Made by a program: the position numbers and the translations under genes. Below the pieces are notes generated by a model. The model saw only the letters and a list, made by a program, of their open reading frames with translations. It made no database searches and was not told the origin of the DNA. Positions 41,795 to 51,247 of a DNA stretch of 64,000 bases are shown here, in pieces (position 1 is the stretch's first letter; every line of letters begins with the position of its first letter). The stretch spans positions 2,293,001-2,357,000 of the forward strand of contig NZ_CP014616.1 of the NCBI RefSeq assembly GCF_001590685.1, given 5' to 3'. This DNA comes from Sporosarcina psychrophila (GTDB taxonomy: Bacteria > Bacillota > Bacilli > Bacillales_A > Planococcaceae).

Positions 41795-42385
41795 TGAAAA
41801 TACGATAGACTTAACACCCCTTTATTCAATTCACCAAAATACGCATTATGTCTTTTTAGAATCCAATCATTATTTTTAACAACAATTCCACCTTTCAAGT
41901 CAAACTATTTATAATAAAATAAAAAGTTAGTATGTACTGCAAATAATTCGAAAATAGTCAGTTACAACTATTATATCCACCTTTAAAATAGTGAAGATTA
42001 AACACTTTTTATTCAAAATCTATATATTTCTAACAAGTCTCTATAGAAATGAATTCAAAATTACAACAGATACATTATTTTTCAATCAACCTATCTATTT
42101 TAACACAACTTTAATATAACATAAAAAAACAGTTCCTTTGTTTATGTATAATTTTTTATTGATTAAATTCTATTGTATTTCGATATGATATTAAGTTGCT
42201 ATTAAAGTTGAGTTATTTTATAGTATATAAGAATTGAATTTATTATTAATCGAATTATGTCACTGACTTTATCATTGTGAAATTAATTGAATTACTAAAT
42301 ATAATTTAGGCTATGTCAAATAAAGTAGTAACGCTCATTTAATTTTATTTATTAAGTTTATGCACTTAAGACAGGAGAGATTGAA
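41795..42385. other. AT-rich intergenic region without genes
   Basis: About 590 bases, strongly AT-rich, between the divergent recombinase and HTH genes. No ORF, terminator or long repeat was recognised; a promoter for each gene must lie here. Confidence 0.6.
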
Positions 42386-43369
42386 TTGAATGATTGGTAC
42401 ACAAGACTAGAGGTAGCGGATATACTTGGTATATCGAAGGCTACTGTCTACCACTATGCGAAACAAAAGAAAATCATTAAAATAGAAGACCCACATCGCC
42501 TGATACGAGAAGTGAGGTACAAACGGGAAGAAGTCGACACACTTGCTGCAGAACGACAACGCAATCAACCGATGGGGCTTCGGCCTTCTGAACTCGCTAA
42601 ACAATTGGGCGTGACAACGCAGCGCATTTATGCCTTAATTCGAGAAACTGATTTACCCGTGGATGAATTGCCTGTTGGAGATGAACGCACTATCTATTCC
42701 ATTCCAGATGAAACGGCGGTATGGATCACACAAGAAATCGAACGGACAGCGTCTGTGCGGGGGACACGGGTTGAATTTTATGATGCTAAATTTGATATCG
42801 TACTATACCAGCTTTTCCGTACACAACAGGGACAAGATATGCGTGTATTGCGCAACGACAACCAGGAATGGGGCTTCTATTTGCAATCGCGGACATGGAT
42901 TCCTTTTGCGAATGGTATCCATATTTATCAGTATGAAGCGGTGTATCCGATTCATCGTCCGAATAGTAGAGTAAAAGGGTATACAGACTTTTCACTACCA
43001 AAAGACTTACAGGAATCGTTTGATTTCCTTGATTTCGTCTATCAAATATGGGGGATTGAAAACATTCGCATCCGTGAGCACGACACACATATTGATTTGT
43101 CGATAAAAAGCGGAGAAATTGAGCTATCTATACCTGTTCCGGAGATACTTACAGAAAGTATTATAAAGAGATTTCTCGTATTAGGCGATGTTGTAATTAA
43201 AGAAGGCGAGTGGACGCTTATTAGCGGATACAGGCGCACGACATTTGATTTACCAAACAATCTGCTGGATAAATTGCAGGAGATTGCCAAAGAAAAAGAC
43301 CTGTCAATGAGTGAATATGTGGAAGAGGCAGTGCGGGAGAAATTTGAAAGGGAAGAGAAAATGGAATGA
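42386..43369 (+). CDS. DNA-binding protein with two excisionase-type HTHs and a C-terminal RHH
   Basis: 327 residues. The first HTH is at ~5-35 (TRLEVADILGISKATVYHYAKQ) with a wing (RLIREVRYKREEVDTL), the second at ~66-95 (RPSELAKQLGVTTQRIYALI). The middle domain of ~150 residues has no known match (WGFYLQSRTWIPFANG, VYPIHRPNSRVKGY). The C-terminal ribbon-helix-helix is at ~283-325 (RRTTFDLPNNLLDKLQEIA, SMSEYVEEAVREKFE). The combination is unusual. It lies divergent from the recombinase across 590 bases and could be its directionality or copy-control factor. AGGAGAG precedes the start. Confidence 0.7.
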   Translation: MNDWYTRLEVADILGISKATVYHYAKQKKIIKIEDPHRLIREVRYKREEVDTLAAERQRNQPMGLRPSELAKQLGVTTQRIYALIRETDLPVDELPVGDERTIYSIPDETAVWITQEIERTASVRGTRVEFYDAKFDIVLYQLFRTQQGQDMRVLRNDNQEWGFYLQSRTWIPFANGIHIYQYEAVYPIHRPNSRVKGYTDFSLPKDLQESFDFLDFVYQIWGIENIRIREHDTHIDLSIKSGEIELSIPVPEILTESIIKRFLVLGDVVIKEGEWTLISGYRRTTFDLPNNLLDKLQEIAKEKDLSMSEYVEEAVREKFEREEKME

Positions 43370-43385
43370 TAAATATCTTTAGTAA

Positions 43386-43420
43386 CCAAAAAACGAGCTG
43401 ATATTTAGCTCGTTTTTTGG
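43386..43420. terminator. Terminator, usable on both strands
   Basis: CCAAAAAACGAGCT/AGCTCGTTTTTTGG palindrome. Confidence 0.95.
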
Positions 43421-43662
43421 TTATGAGGATTATATAAGGAACAAAGTGTCAAGTTAAGTGGGATAGAAAGCTAAACAAATTCAAGTTACATAATATTATT
43501 ATGTAAACTAATAATTATTTTCAACCTCGGATAACAGTTCAAAGAAAACAAGTCAAACTATTAGCTGGACAAAAAGAAAGGCTGGTTCGAGGACAATTAC
43601 AAATCAATTTGTGGTAAAGTTGATTAATTCAGAAATATAATAATTATAAGGGGGATTCACGT

Positions 43663-44100
43663 ATGAGCATTCTAAAAGCAACAGGAAATGACCTTGATTC
43701 ATTAGCAGAACTATTGGACTTATACAGAGTATTTTATCAACAAAAATCAAATATTAATGGTGCAAAAGAGTTTATTAAAGACAGATTAAGCAACGAGGAA
43801 TCTGTTATTTTTATAGCCTTTGATGAAAATAATCCTATTGGCTTTGTTCAATTATACCCTTCTTTTTCGTCTGTTAGTCTGAAGCGGACATGGATCTTAA
43901 ACGATTTGTATGTAATGGAAAGTGTTCGTGGCAAAGGGTTTGGCGAAAAGTTAATTAAAAAAGCCATTTCATTTGCAGCGGACACAGGTGCAAAAGGAAT
44001 ATTACTTGAGACCAATGTAGAAAATATAACAGCACAAAAGCTTTATGAAAAAATCGGTTTCACGAAAGAAAAAAACTACTTCTATTTCTTTTCAATTTGA
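43663..44100 (+). CDS. GNAT N-acetyltransferase
   Basis: 145 residues with the family's acetyl-CoA loop VMESVRGKGFGEKLIKKAI (~85-103) and the end NVENITAQKLYEKIGFTKEKNYFYF, the NxxAxxLYxxxGF signature. The N-terminal half (LLDLYRVFYQQ...) is like Bacillus YobR/YitI-type proteins. AAGGGGGA precedes ATG 43663. The substrate is unknown. Confidence 0.85.
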   Translation: MSILKATGNDLDSLAELLDLYRVFYQQKSNINGAKEFIKDRLSNEESVIFIAFDENNPIGFVQLYPSFSSVSLKRTWILNDLYVMESVRGKGFGEKLIKKAISFAADTGAKGILLETNVENITAQKLYEKIGFTKEKNYFYFFSI

Positions 44101-44216
44101 GAAAATACTAGTACCCATTAAATATCTAACACAGAAAATCAAAAGAAGTTTTAGGAGGGACTTAATACAATCCGAAAGTCTTCATTATCAGCATCCTTAT
44201 CTACGGAGGTTCTTAC

Positions 44217-44699
44217 ATGAGTAAACTACATAAACTAGATTATGAATCACCGATTGGAGTAATTGAAATAATAGGTACAGATGAGGCTATATATTCAATA
44301 ATGTTTTCTGAAGAGGATAGTGTGACAAATAGGATGCAAGCAGAAACTCCCGCGTCTTTAGTGGATTGCTATGATCAAATTGAGCAATATTTTAAAGGTG
44401 AGCGTCACGAATTTACATTTCCTTATAACTTTGAAGGAACAGACTTTCAAAAATCAGTTTGGAGCGCTTTGACAAAAGTATCCTGCGCCGAAACGGTATC
44501 CTACAAAGATATTGCTGTTTCAATTGGGAATGAAAAAGCCGTGAGGGCAGTAGGAACTGCAAACGGAAAAAACAAGCTAAGTATCGTGATTCCTTGTCAT
44601 CGAATTATCGGTTCTAATGGGAAATTAACAGGTTATGCAGGTGGTTTGTGGAGAAAGGAATGGTTACTTCAGCATGAGAGGACCTTTTACAAGGCATAA
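44217..44699 (+). CDS. ogt: Methylated-DNA--protein-cysteine methyltransferase
   Basis: 160 residues. This suicide enzyme removes O6-alkyl groups from guanine. The acceptor Cys is in VIPCHRII (~129-136), preceded by the DNA-binding helix YKDIAVSIGNEKAVRAVGTANG and followed by LTGYAGGLWRKEWLLQHE. The N-terminal domain is short, as in Ogt/AdaB. ATG 44217 has GGAGG upstream. No Ada-type regulator adjoins. Confidence 0.93.
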   Translation: MSKLHKLDYESPIGVIEIIGTDEAIYSIMFSEEDSVTNRMQAETPASLVDCYDQIEQYFKGERHEFTFPYNFEGTDFQKSVWSALTKVSCAETVSYKDIAVSIGNEKAVRAVGTANGKNKLSIVIPCHRIIGSNGKLTGYAGGLWRKEWLLQHERTFYKA

Positions 44700-44791
44700 C
44701 CCACATCCTCTAGGACAGTGTTGTTCGTGAACTCTTTCAAGCAATCGTCCTTATTATCGCTTCGCTATTCAAATCGCATTAGTACAAATGA

Positions 44792-44838
44792 AATAATCCG
44801 CCCTTGAGTCTCCAAGAAAATGAGCGGATTATTCTGTA
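44792..44838. terminator. Terminator after ogt
   Basis: AATAATCCGC/GCGGATTATT stem. A second hairpin, AAAGATCGTTTG/CAAACGGTCTTTTTT, follows at 44877-44915. The rest of 44700-45093 holds nothing convincing. Confidence 0.75.
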
Positions 44839-45093
44839 GAGTTTGCTAATCGCCTTTGGAGCGATATTATGTTATTAAAGATCGTTTGGTAGTTGCACAT
44901 CAAACGGTCTTTTTTACTGTGTATTACTTTACCAATGATATCCGTCGTACTCTTCGCATTTTGGTAAAAGAACTCTTAATCTGTTTTCTTTTGTTTCAGA
45001 ATCAATACCAGAAGGAAGGGAGTACCAGATGTGGATGCCACTACAAGAAGTGTTGGAAAATCAGTCATTGTATAAAGTATCCATCAGCCATAC

Positions 45094-45543
45094 CTAATGC
45101 ACGTGTTCGTCCACATGCTCTTTCGACACGCTTAGAATCTTAAAGCTTTCAGCGGATGAATCACATCCTTTAAGTGTGTAGATAAATAATTGTTGCCCTT
45201 CCTCTTCTAGGAGATCCGTACATGTCATATTCGTTTTGACGGGATCCTTGCCTCTATTTTTATTTTTTGAACGATCTATCTCCAAGTGGATCGTGGTGTC
45301 TTGGAAAGAAAGATTATATAATGTTGGATCTCCTTCAAGCGTGTAATTCGCAATACGGACTGTAGCTGCTTCCTCCATCTCCATACTTTCCAAGAACGAT
45401 TCAAACGCCGGATAGTTATAGACAGGCCCGTGCATATTGACGATATCACCGTTTAGAACAGCTTTTTCACTAGTATACGAACAAGCTGAACTGACTATCA
45501 TGGCTATTAGTACAAGTAAATATAAGTGTATTTTGTTCCTCAT
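45094..45543 (-). CDS. DUF4362-type lipoprotein
   Basis: 149 residues. The signal peptide ends in lipobox VSSAC (Cys ~21). The mature part begins DIVNMHGPVYNYPAFESFLESM and continues TVRIANYTLEGDPTLYNLSF, IHLEIDRSKN, CTDL and LKGCDSS, which matches the order of conserved blocks of Bacillus DUF4362 proteins. Function is unknown. It is divergent from the ABC exporter genes, and a promoter region of about 190 bases lies between. Confidence 0.75.
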   Translation of the reverse strand: MRNKIHLYLLVLIAMIVSSACSYTSEKAVLNGDIVNMHGPVYNYPAFESFLESMEMEEAATVRIANYTLEGDPTLYNLSFQDTTIHLEIDRSKNKNRGKDPVKTNMTCTDLLEEEGQQLFIYTLKGCDSSAESFKILSVSKEHVDEHVH

Positions 45544-45732
45544 ATTTATTACCTCCTTACGATCCGCTAGCGTTTCACCTCAATTATATGAAGAAGCAGC
45601 ATACATTATCCCATTTTGAAAACTAAAACTACTTCTGAATCCGAATTATTTGAATCTCGGACCTTTTATATTGTTCAGACTTTTGCTAAACTAATCAAAG
45701 GTCTAATTTTAATGAAAAGTAGGGGGAGTAGC

Positions 45733-47487
45733 GTGAAGGTTTTATTACAACTTGGCTGGTTTTTTAAACAGCGCAAGAAGCAGTATCTTTTCGGGATTGC
45801 GATGCTTGTTTTCGTTTCCGTATTGCAATTGTTGCCTCCGAAAATTATCGGAATTATCGTCAATGATATTACAAAGGGTTCTTTAACAGCTGAAGGGCTC
45901 ACAAAATGGCTTATTATCCTAGCTGTAGCAGGTATCCTCATGTACATTGCGCGCTATTATTGGCGTGTTATGATTTTTGGTTCAGCCGTTTTGTTATCCA
46001 GAACAATGCGTGAAAAGTTATTCAATCATTTCACGAGAATGTCGCCATCTTTCTACCAAAAAAGACGTGTAGGAGATTTAATGGCTCATGCAACAAACGA
46101 TATAAATGCTGTGCAGCAAACAGCCGGTATGGGGATTTTGACACTGGTCGATTCCATCTCAACAGGTGGATTTGTCATTTTGACGATGGCCATCACCATC
46201 AATTGGAAATTGACATTAATAGCACTTATTCCACTGCCATTCATGATTTTCCTGACAAGCTATTATGGAAAACTATTGCGCAAGCGATTCCGGTTTGCCC
46301 AAGAAGCATTCTCGAATTTGAATGACAAAACGCAGGAAAGTATATCTGGCATTAAGGTCATCAAAACATTCGGTCAGAAAAACGAAGATATTGAAGATTT
46401 TACAAGCCTGTCTACAGATGTCGTTGGTAAAAATATGCGTGTCGCCAAAGTAGATGCATTATTTGATCCGACGATTACAGGGATATTTGCAATTTCATAC
46501 ATTTTGTCTTTCTATTTTGGAACGAAGTTTATTATTGCAGGCGACATGTCAATTGGAGACATGGTAGCGTTCAGTACATACCTTGGACTTCTTGTCTGGC
46601 CAATGCTTGCATTCGGCTTCCTATTTAATATTGTAGAGCGTGGAAATGCATCTTACAGCCGGATTACAGAATTGTTGTCCGTTGCACCAGAAATTAAAGA
46701 CGTAACGGGTGCGATTGATAGAAGACCAGAAGGCGATTTACACTTCGATATAGACGAGTTTAAATTCCCAGGTGATGAACGCGCTGCATTGCACAATGTT
46801 CACTTCACGTTAAAACGAGGAGAAACAATGGGCGTTGTGGGTAAAACAGGATCAGGTAAAACAGCGATTTTAAAACTATTGCTTAGAGAGTTTGAAGGAT
46901 ACAAAGGAAGTATCGTCTATGGAGACAAACCTATCAATCAATATAAGCAGCAACGTTTAAGAGAGTCGATCGGTTATGTACCACAAGATCACTTCCTATT
47001 TTCAACGACACTTGCTGAAAATATAGCCTTTACAAACCCTAGAATTGGAACAGAGAAAATTCATGAAGCTGCACGGCTTGCGCATATCCATGAAGACATT
47101 TTAGGATTTACGGAAGGATATGGCACTATTGTTGGAGAACGTGGTGTATCGTTATCTGGTGGTCAGAAACAGCGAATTTCCATTGCCCGTGCATTAATTA
47201 TGGAACCCGAATTACTGCTTTTGGATGATTCCTTATCGGCTGTCGACGCCAAAACGGAAGAAGCGATTTTACAATCACTCAAACAAACACGTACAGGCGA
47301 GACGACAATTATTACCTCTCACCGATTAAGTGCCCTCCAACATGCACATAAAATCATCATTCTGCATGAAGGTACGATTGTCGAAACTGGAACGCATGAA
47401 GAACTACTCGAAATGAATGGAAGATATAAAGAAATGTATGACCTGCAGCAACTCGAAGTGCTTGTCGAACAAGGAGGCGAGGAATAA
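45733..47487 (+). CDS. ABC exporter half-transporter A (TMD-NBD)
   Basis: About 584 residues from GTG 45733 (GGGGGAG upstream; the longest frame starts at 45616 but adds a non-family leader). Six membrane helices (~15-300) precede a nucleotide-binding domain with Walker A GKTGSGKT (~371), LSGGQKQRIS and Walker B LLLLDDSLSAVD (~497), in which the catalytic Glu is Asp. The partner at 47487 has the reverse pattern, so the pair is a heterodimeric exporter of the BmrCD/YheHI or YfiBC kind. The export substrate is unknown; drugs or peptides are typical. Confidence 0.9.
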   Translation: MKVLLQLGWFFKQRKKQYLFGIAMLVFVSVLQLLPPKIIGIIVNDITKGSLTAEGLTKWLIILAVAGILMYIARYYWRVMIFGSAVLLSRTMREKLFNHFTRMSPSFYQKRRVGDLMAHATNDINAVQQTAGMGILTLVDSISTGGFVILTMAITINWKLTLIALIPLPFMIFLTSYYGKLLRKRFRFAQEAFSNLNDKTQESISGIKVIKTFGQKNEDIEDFTSLSTDVVGKNMRVAKVDALFDPTITGIFAISYILSFYFGTKFIIAGDMSIGDMVAFSTYLGLLVWPMLAFGFLFNIVERGNASYSRITELLSVAPEIKDVTGAIDRRPEGDLHFDIDEFKFPGDERAALHNVHFTLKRGETMGVVGKTGSGKTAILKLLLREFEGYKGSIVYGDKPINQYKQQRLRESIGYVPQDHFLFSTTLAENIAFTNPRIGTEKIHEAARLAHIHEDILGFTEGYGTIVGERGVSLSGGQKQRISIARALIMEPELLLLDDSLSAVDAKTEEAILQSLKQTRTGETTIITSHRLSALQHAHKIIILHEGTIVETGTHEELLEMNGRYKEMYDLQQLEVLVEQGGEE

Positions 47488-49274
47488 TGTCAGCAGAAAA
47501 ACAACCAAAATTAACAGCGAAAGATCAATGGGTTGTCTTAATAAGATTGTTGCGTTATATCATCCCTCATAAAAAGAGCGTAATTATTGCGCTTGTCCTG
47601 CTTGTTTTGACGGTCGCGGGCAGTATCGTAGGACCCTTAATTATTCAACAATTCATTGATAACCATCTAGCTACCATGAGTTTTCAAAGGAGTCTCATCA
47701 CGAATATCGCAATTGTCTATATAGCTATTCAGATATTCATGGTTATCGTCTCTTATTTTCAGTTGATACGTTTCCAAGATATTGCACTGAAAATCATTCA
47801 GCAAATGCGCATCGACGTGTTTTCAAAGGTACAAGGGCTCGGCATGCGTTATTTTGATAAAACACCTGCTGGAAGTATCGTGTCACGTGTGACGAATGAT
47901 ACGGAAGCAATCAAAGAAATGTTCGTCAGTGTCATTGTCACGTTTTTACAAGCTATATTTGTAATTATTGGCGTTTATATTGCATTATTTTCACTTAATG
48001 CAAAGTTGGCGTTTATTTCCTTGTTATTATTGCCTTTGTTTTTAGCCGTTATTGTCGTCTACAGACGCTATAGTGCTGATTTTTATCAAGATATTCGTGA
48101 GCGATTAAGTCAGCTCAACGCTAAAATAGCTGAATCATTATCCGGAATGGGGATGATTCAAGCCTTTAGACAGGAAGATCGGTTAGAGGCAGAATTTGAT
48201 GATATTAATGAAAAACATTTCCGTGCGGGAATGCGTAACATCAAATTTGACAGTGTCCTGCTGGGTCCAGCAATCGATTTACTGTACGCTGGAGCAATCA
48301 TTTTTGTACTCGGATACTTCGGATTTTTATCTCTTGCCAGTCCTGTGGAAGTGGGGATACTCTATGTATTTACAACTTTGATTGGCCGTTTATTCCAACC
48401 TGTTCAACAAGTAATGCAACGATTATCTATTTTCCAACAAGCGATGGTTGCAGCATCGCGAGTCTTTAAGTTAATGGATGATCCTGATATGGAACCGGAG
48501 CAACAAGATAATAAACAAGCCGAAATTCAAAATGGTAAAATCGAATTCCGTGATGTATCGTTTTCCTATGACGGACAAGCCGACGTACTGAAAAATATTT
48601 CATTTACCGCGAATGCAGGTGAGACTGTTGCCCTCGTCGGTCATACCGGTAGCGGTAAAAGCTCCATCATCAACTTGCTAATGCGTTTCTATGAATATGA
48701 GCGTGGTGGTATTTATATCGATGATGTTTCGCTGAAAGAATACCCGAAAGAAGAATTGCGGAAGAAGACAGGACTTGTCTTGCAAGACCCGTTTCTATTC
48801 TACGGGGACATCGAAAGCAACATTCGTTTACATGATAAGGAAATGACGTCTGGGGAAGTAAGAGCAGCAGCTGAGTTCGTCCAAGCAAATGAATTCATCG
48901 AAAAACTACCAGACAAATATGCTCAAAAAGTAACAGAACGTGGCTCCACATTCTCAAGTGGGCAGCGCCAGCTAGTTGCATTTGCACGTACAATCGCGAC
49001 GAATCCTAAAATTCTCGTTCTGGATGAAGCAACTGCCAATATCGATACAGAAACAGAAGTGGCAATTCAATCGAGCCTTGAAAAAATGAGAAAAGGGCGC
49101 ACAACAATCGCAATTGCTCATAGGCTCAGCACAATTCAAGACGCAGAACTAATTCTCGTCCTGCACAAAGGCGAAATCGTCGAACGTGGAACACACCAGG
49201 AATTATTACTGAAAAAGGGGCTCTACCATAAGATGTATCTCCTTCAAAACAATATTTTGGAAGATGTTATCTGA
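47487..49274 (+). CDS. ABC exporter half-transporter B (TMD-NBD)
   Basis: 595 residues. Its ATG shares a base with the stop of the first half-transporter. Six helices (~25-310) are followed by an NBD with Walker A GHTGSGKSS (~385), a degenerate signature FSSGQRQLV, and a canonical Walker B ILVLDEATANID (~512) with His switch IAIAHRLST. The complete ATP site is thus formed by this Walker A/B and the LSGGQ of half A. The 300 bases downstream hold only a terminator. Confidence 0.92.
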   Translation: MSAEKQPKLTAKDQWVVLIRLLRYIIPHKKSVIIALVLLVLTVAGSIVGPLIIQQFIDNHLATMSFQRSLITNIAIVYIAIQIFMVIVSYFQLIRFQDIALKIIQQMRIDVFSKVQGLGMRYFDKTPAGSIVSRVTNDTEAIKEMFVSVIVTFLQAIFVIIGVYIALFSLNAKLAFISLLLLPLFLAVIVVYRRYSADFYQDIRERLSQLNAKIAESLSGMGMIQAFRQEDRLEAEFDDINEKHFRAGMRNIKFDSVLLGPAIDLLYAGAIIFVLGYFGFLSLASPVEVGILYVFTTLIGRLFQPVQQVMQRLSIFQQAMVAASRVFKLMDDPDMEPEQQDNKQAEIQNGKIEFRDVSFSYDGQADVLKNISFTANAGETVALVGHTGSGKSSIINLLMRFYEYERGGIYIDDVSLKEYPKEELRKKTGLVLQDPFLFYGDIESNIRLHDKEMTSGEVRAAAEFVQANEFIEKLPDKYAQKVTERGSTFSSGQRQLVAFARTIATNPKILVLDEATANIDTETEVAIQSSLEKMRKGRTTIAIAHRLSTIQDAELILVLHKGEIVERGTHQELLLKKGLYHKMYLLQNNILEDVI

Positions 49275-49388
49275 TAAATGACTTGAGCTGCAGTGGGTGG
49301 CCCATGCAATGAGGAAGGGTTGAACTACCTCCTTCTATGCACCCGCAGCACGTGGCGAATTTAGATTGCCTTCATATTGTCACGAACT

Positions 49389-49423
49389 AAAACCGCCTGC
49401 CCATATTGGGTAGGCGGTTTTTA
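49389..49423 (+). terminator. Terminator of the ABC exporter operon
   Basis: AAAACCGCCTgCCC/GGGtAGGCGGTTTT with TTTTT. Confidence 0.9.
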
Positions 49424-49582
49424 AGCCGACAGTATATAGGTTTTAAGCAGTCATTGCAGCGAGAGACAGAGACCTGTGACTATGTTCCGCGGAATTGTCA
49501 TAAACTGTTCACAGACATATTAGACGTAATTTGACGCTTCTTTTGATACGATTGAGGAAGAAAAATTGAAGGGGAGAGAATA

Positions 49583-50293
49583 ATGGCAACAGACTTAAAT
49601 CTATTTCTCGCTTTCGGTGCCGGTTTCTTAAGTTTCATCTCTCCGTGTACATTGCCGCTGTACCCAGCATTCATTTCGTATATTACGGGCATGTCACTGG
49701 ATGATCTAAAATCGGATTCGAAACGCATGAGCAGAAGCGGTACACTACATACACTGTTCTTTTTAATCGGATTTTCAATTATTTTTGTCGTACTTGGTTT
49801 CGCTACGTCGTTGGTAGGGACATTTTTTGTAGAAAATCAAGAAATACTAAGACAACTCGGGGCAGTCTTTATGGTGTTATTTGGCCTTATGATTGCAGGT
49901 GTATACACACCTAAGTTTCTTATGGGCGAAAAGAAACTACAGTTTAAAAACCGTCCTTCTGGTTATTTTGGGAGTGTATTAATTGGGCTTGCATTCGCCG
50001 CAGGTTGGACACCGTGCTCAGGACCGATAATCGGGGTAATCATGGGACTCTCTGCGACAAACCCAGGATCAGGAGTTATCTATATGCTGATGTATGTCTT
50101 CGGTTTTGCGATTCCATTCTTTGTTCTGTCGTTCTTTATAACGCGTCTCGGTTGGATTCGGAAAAATAGTGGCTTGATAATGAAAATTGGGGGCGCCGTC
50201 ATGATTGCATTCGGAATTTTGCTGTTCTTCGATGGATTGACGTATTTAACAAGTTTGCTCAGCCCAATTTTCGGAGATTTCCAAGGTTTTTGA
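49583..50293 (+). CDS. ccdA: Cytochrome c biogenesis / thiol-disulfide protein CcdA
   Basis: 236 residues with six helices. CcdA carries reducing power from cytoplasmic thioredoxin to the outside for haem attachment to c-type cytochromes and for spore maturation. The two conserved Cys are in FISPCTLPLYPAF (helix 1) and GWTPCSGPIIG (helix 4). AGGGGAGAG precedes ATG 49583. It is the first gene of a block (ccdA, thioredoxin-like, ccdC) matching the B. subtilis ccdA-yneI-yneJ area. Confidence 0.94.
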   Translation: MATDLNLFLAFGAGFLSFISPCTLPLYPAFISYITGMSLDDLKSDSKRMSRSGTLHTLFFLIGFSIIFVVLGFATSLVGTFFVENQEILRQLGAVFMVLFGLMIAGVYTPKFLMGEKKLQFKNRPSGYFGSVLIGLAFAAGWTPCSGPIIGVIMGLSATNPGSGVIYMLMYVFGFAIPFFVLSFFITRLGWIRKNSGLIMKIGGAVMIAFGILLFFDGLTYLTSLLSPIFGDFQGF

Positions 50294-50313
50294 GTTGAAT
50301 GGGAGGGATTCCG

Positions 50314-50622
50314 ATGAAGCAAATCGGATCATTCGGTGAATGGATGGAATACGTTGAAAGAGAAAGCGCGTTACTCCTTTTCGTGAAAACCGATAACTGT
50401 TCAGTCTGTGAAGGACTATACCCACAAGTGAAAGCACTTAAAGTAGACTTTCCAATTCCATTTTATACAGTGAATGTGGCAGAAGTGCCAGAAATAGCGG
50501 GACAACTTTCGTTATTTACAGCGCCAGTTGTCCTCCTGTTCAATGAAGGGAAAGAGTATGCGCGATTTGCACGTTTTATTCGAATAGAAGAATTGAAGTA
50601 TCGCTTGGGGGAAATAATATGA
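50314..50622 (+). CDS. Thioredoxin-family protein (CcdA partner)
   Basis: 102 residues with a thioredoxin fold: redox motif DNCSVCEG (~21-28), cis-Pro in FTAPVVLLF (~67-75). No signal peptide is present, so it should act in the cytoplasm, possibly as the reductant for CcdA. ATG 50314 follows GGGAGGGA. It lies 20 bases behind ccdA and overlaps ccdC by 4 bases, firmly inside that operon. B. subtilis has the response-regulator-like yneI at this position instead. Confidence 0.82.
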   Translation: MKQIGSFGEWMEYVERESALLLFVKTDNCSVCEGLYPQVKALKVDFPIPFYTVNVAEVPEIAGQLSLFTAPVVLLFNEGKEYARFARFIRIEELKYRLGEII

Positions 50623-51143
50623 ACGAACTAATTGAAACAGTTTTCACAAAGGTGCCCCCGGTTTACCTCATTATCGGTTCAACCGTACTTGCGCTAGTTA
50701 TGGGATTGATTGCGCTGATTGTTAGGACGAAAGCGGCGAAGAGACCTGATACCCCACTGAAGATCATCTTGCCGCCCCTCTTTATGTCGACGGGTGCGCT
50801 GATGTTCATATTCGAAGAATTTCGGGTGCCGCTGTCCCAGGTGCTAGAAGCCCTCCTTGTTGGGATACTGTTCTCAATTATCTTGATAAAAACGACAAAT
50901 TTCGAACGTAAAGATGACGATATCTATATGAAACGGTCAAAAGCATTCCTATTTATTCTACTTGGGCTTCTTATTGTTCGGCTCGTCGGGAAACTGCTTC
51001 TAAGTAATACAATAGATGTAGGGGAACTGGGCGGCATGTTCTGGATTCTTGCATTTGGCATGATTATCCCTTGGCGGATTGGTATGCTTATCAAGTACAA
51101 TAAAATAAAAGAAGGTAAACAAGTAAAAGGTGTCCGCAATTAA
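50619..51143 (+). CDS. ccdC: CcdC family membrane protein (YneJ)
   Basis: 174 residues with five helices: LIIGSTVLALVMGLIALIV, a PPLFMSTGALMFIFEEFR segment, LLVGILFSIILI, FLFILLGLLIVRLV and GMFWILAFGMIIPWRIGML. This is the DUF1453/CcdC layout; in B. subtilis ccdC lies near ccdA but is not essential for cytochrome c. The last codons overlap the stem of the operon terminator. Confidence 0.9.
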   Translation: MNELIETVFTKVPPVYLIIGSTVLALVMGLIALIVRTKAAKRPDTPLKIILPPLFMSTGALMFIFEEFRVPLSQVLEALLVGILFSIILIKTTNFERKDDDIYMKRSKAFLFILLGLLIVRLVGKLLLSNTIDVGELGGMFWILAFGMIIPWRIGMLIKYNKIKEGKQVKGVRN

Positions 51144-51162
51144 ATGCGGACACCTTTTACTT
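51121..51162. terminator. Bidirectional terminator overlapping the ccdC stop codon
   Basis: AAGTAAAAGGTGTCCGCA and TGCGGACACCTTTTACTT form an 18-bp perfect stem; the ccdC stop lies in the loop. Confidence 0.9.
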
Positions 51163-51247
51163 GTTCCTTAGAAAATAATGAAATCTCGCACAGGGAATAA
51201 TTTAAAACTCAAAGATTTTAGAAGCCCTTTGAGCCACTTTTGTTCAA

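Noticed and set aside
45029..45097. 22-codon ORF (MWMPLQEVLENQ...) with GGAAGGGAG upstream
   Set aside because: Too short to support without a homologue and overlaps the end of the DUF4362-like gene. Kept only as a note.
44856..45143. 95-codon open frame after ogt
   Set aside because: Its first codons overlap a terminator hairpin with a T-run (44877-44915), the composition is not protein-like, and it runs into the minus-strand lipoprotein gene.
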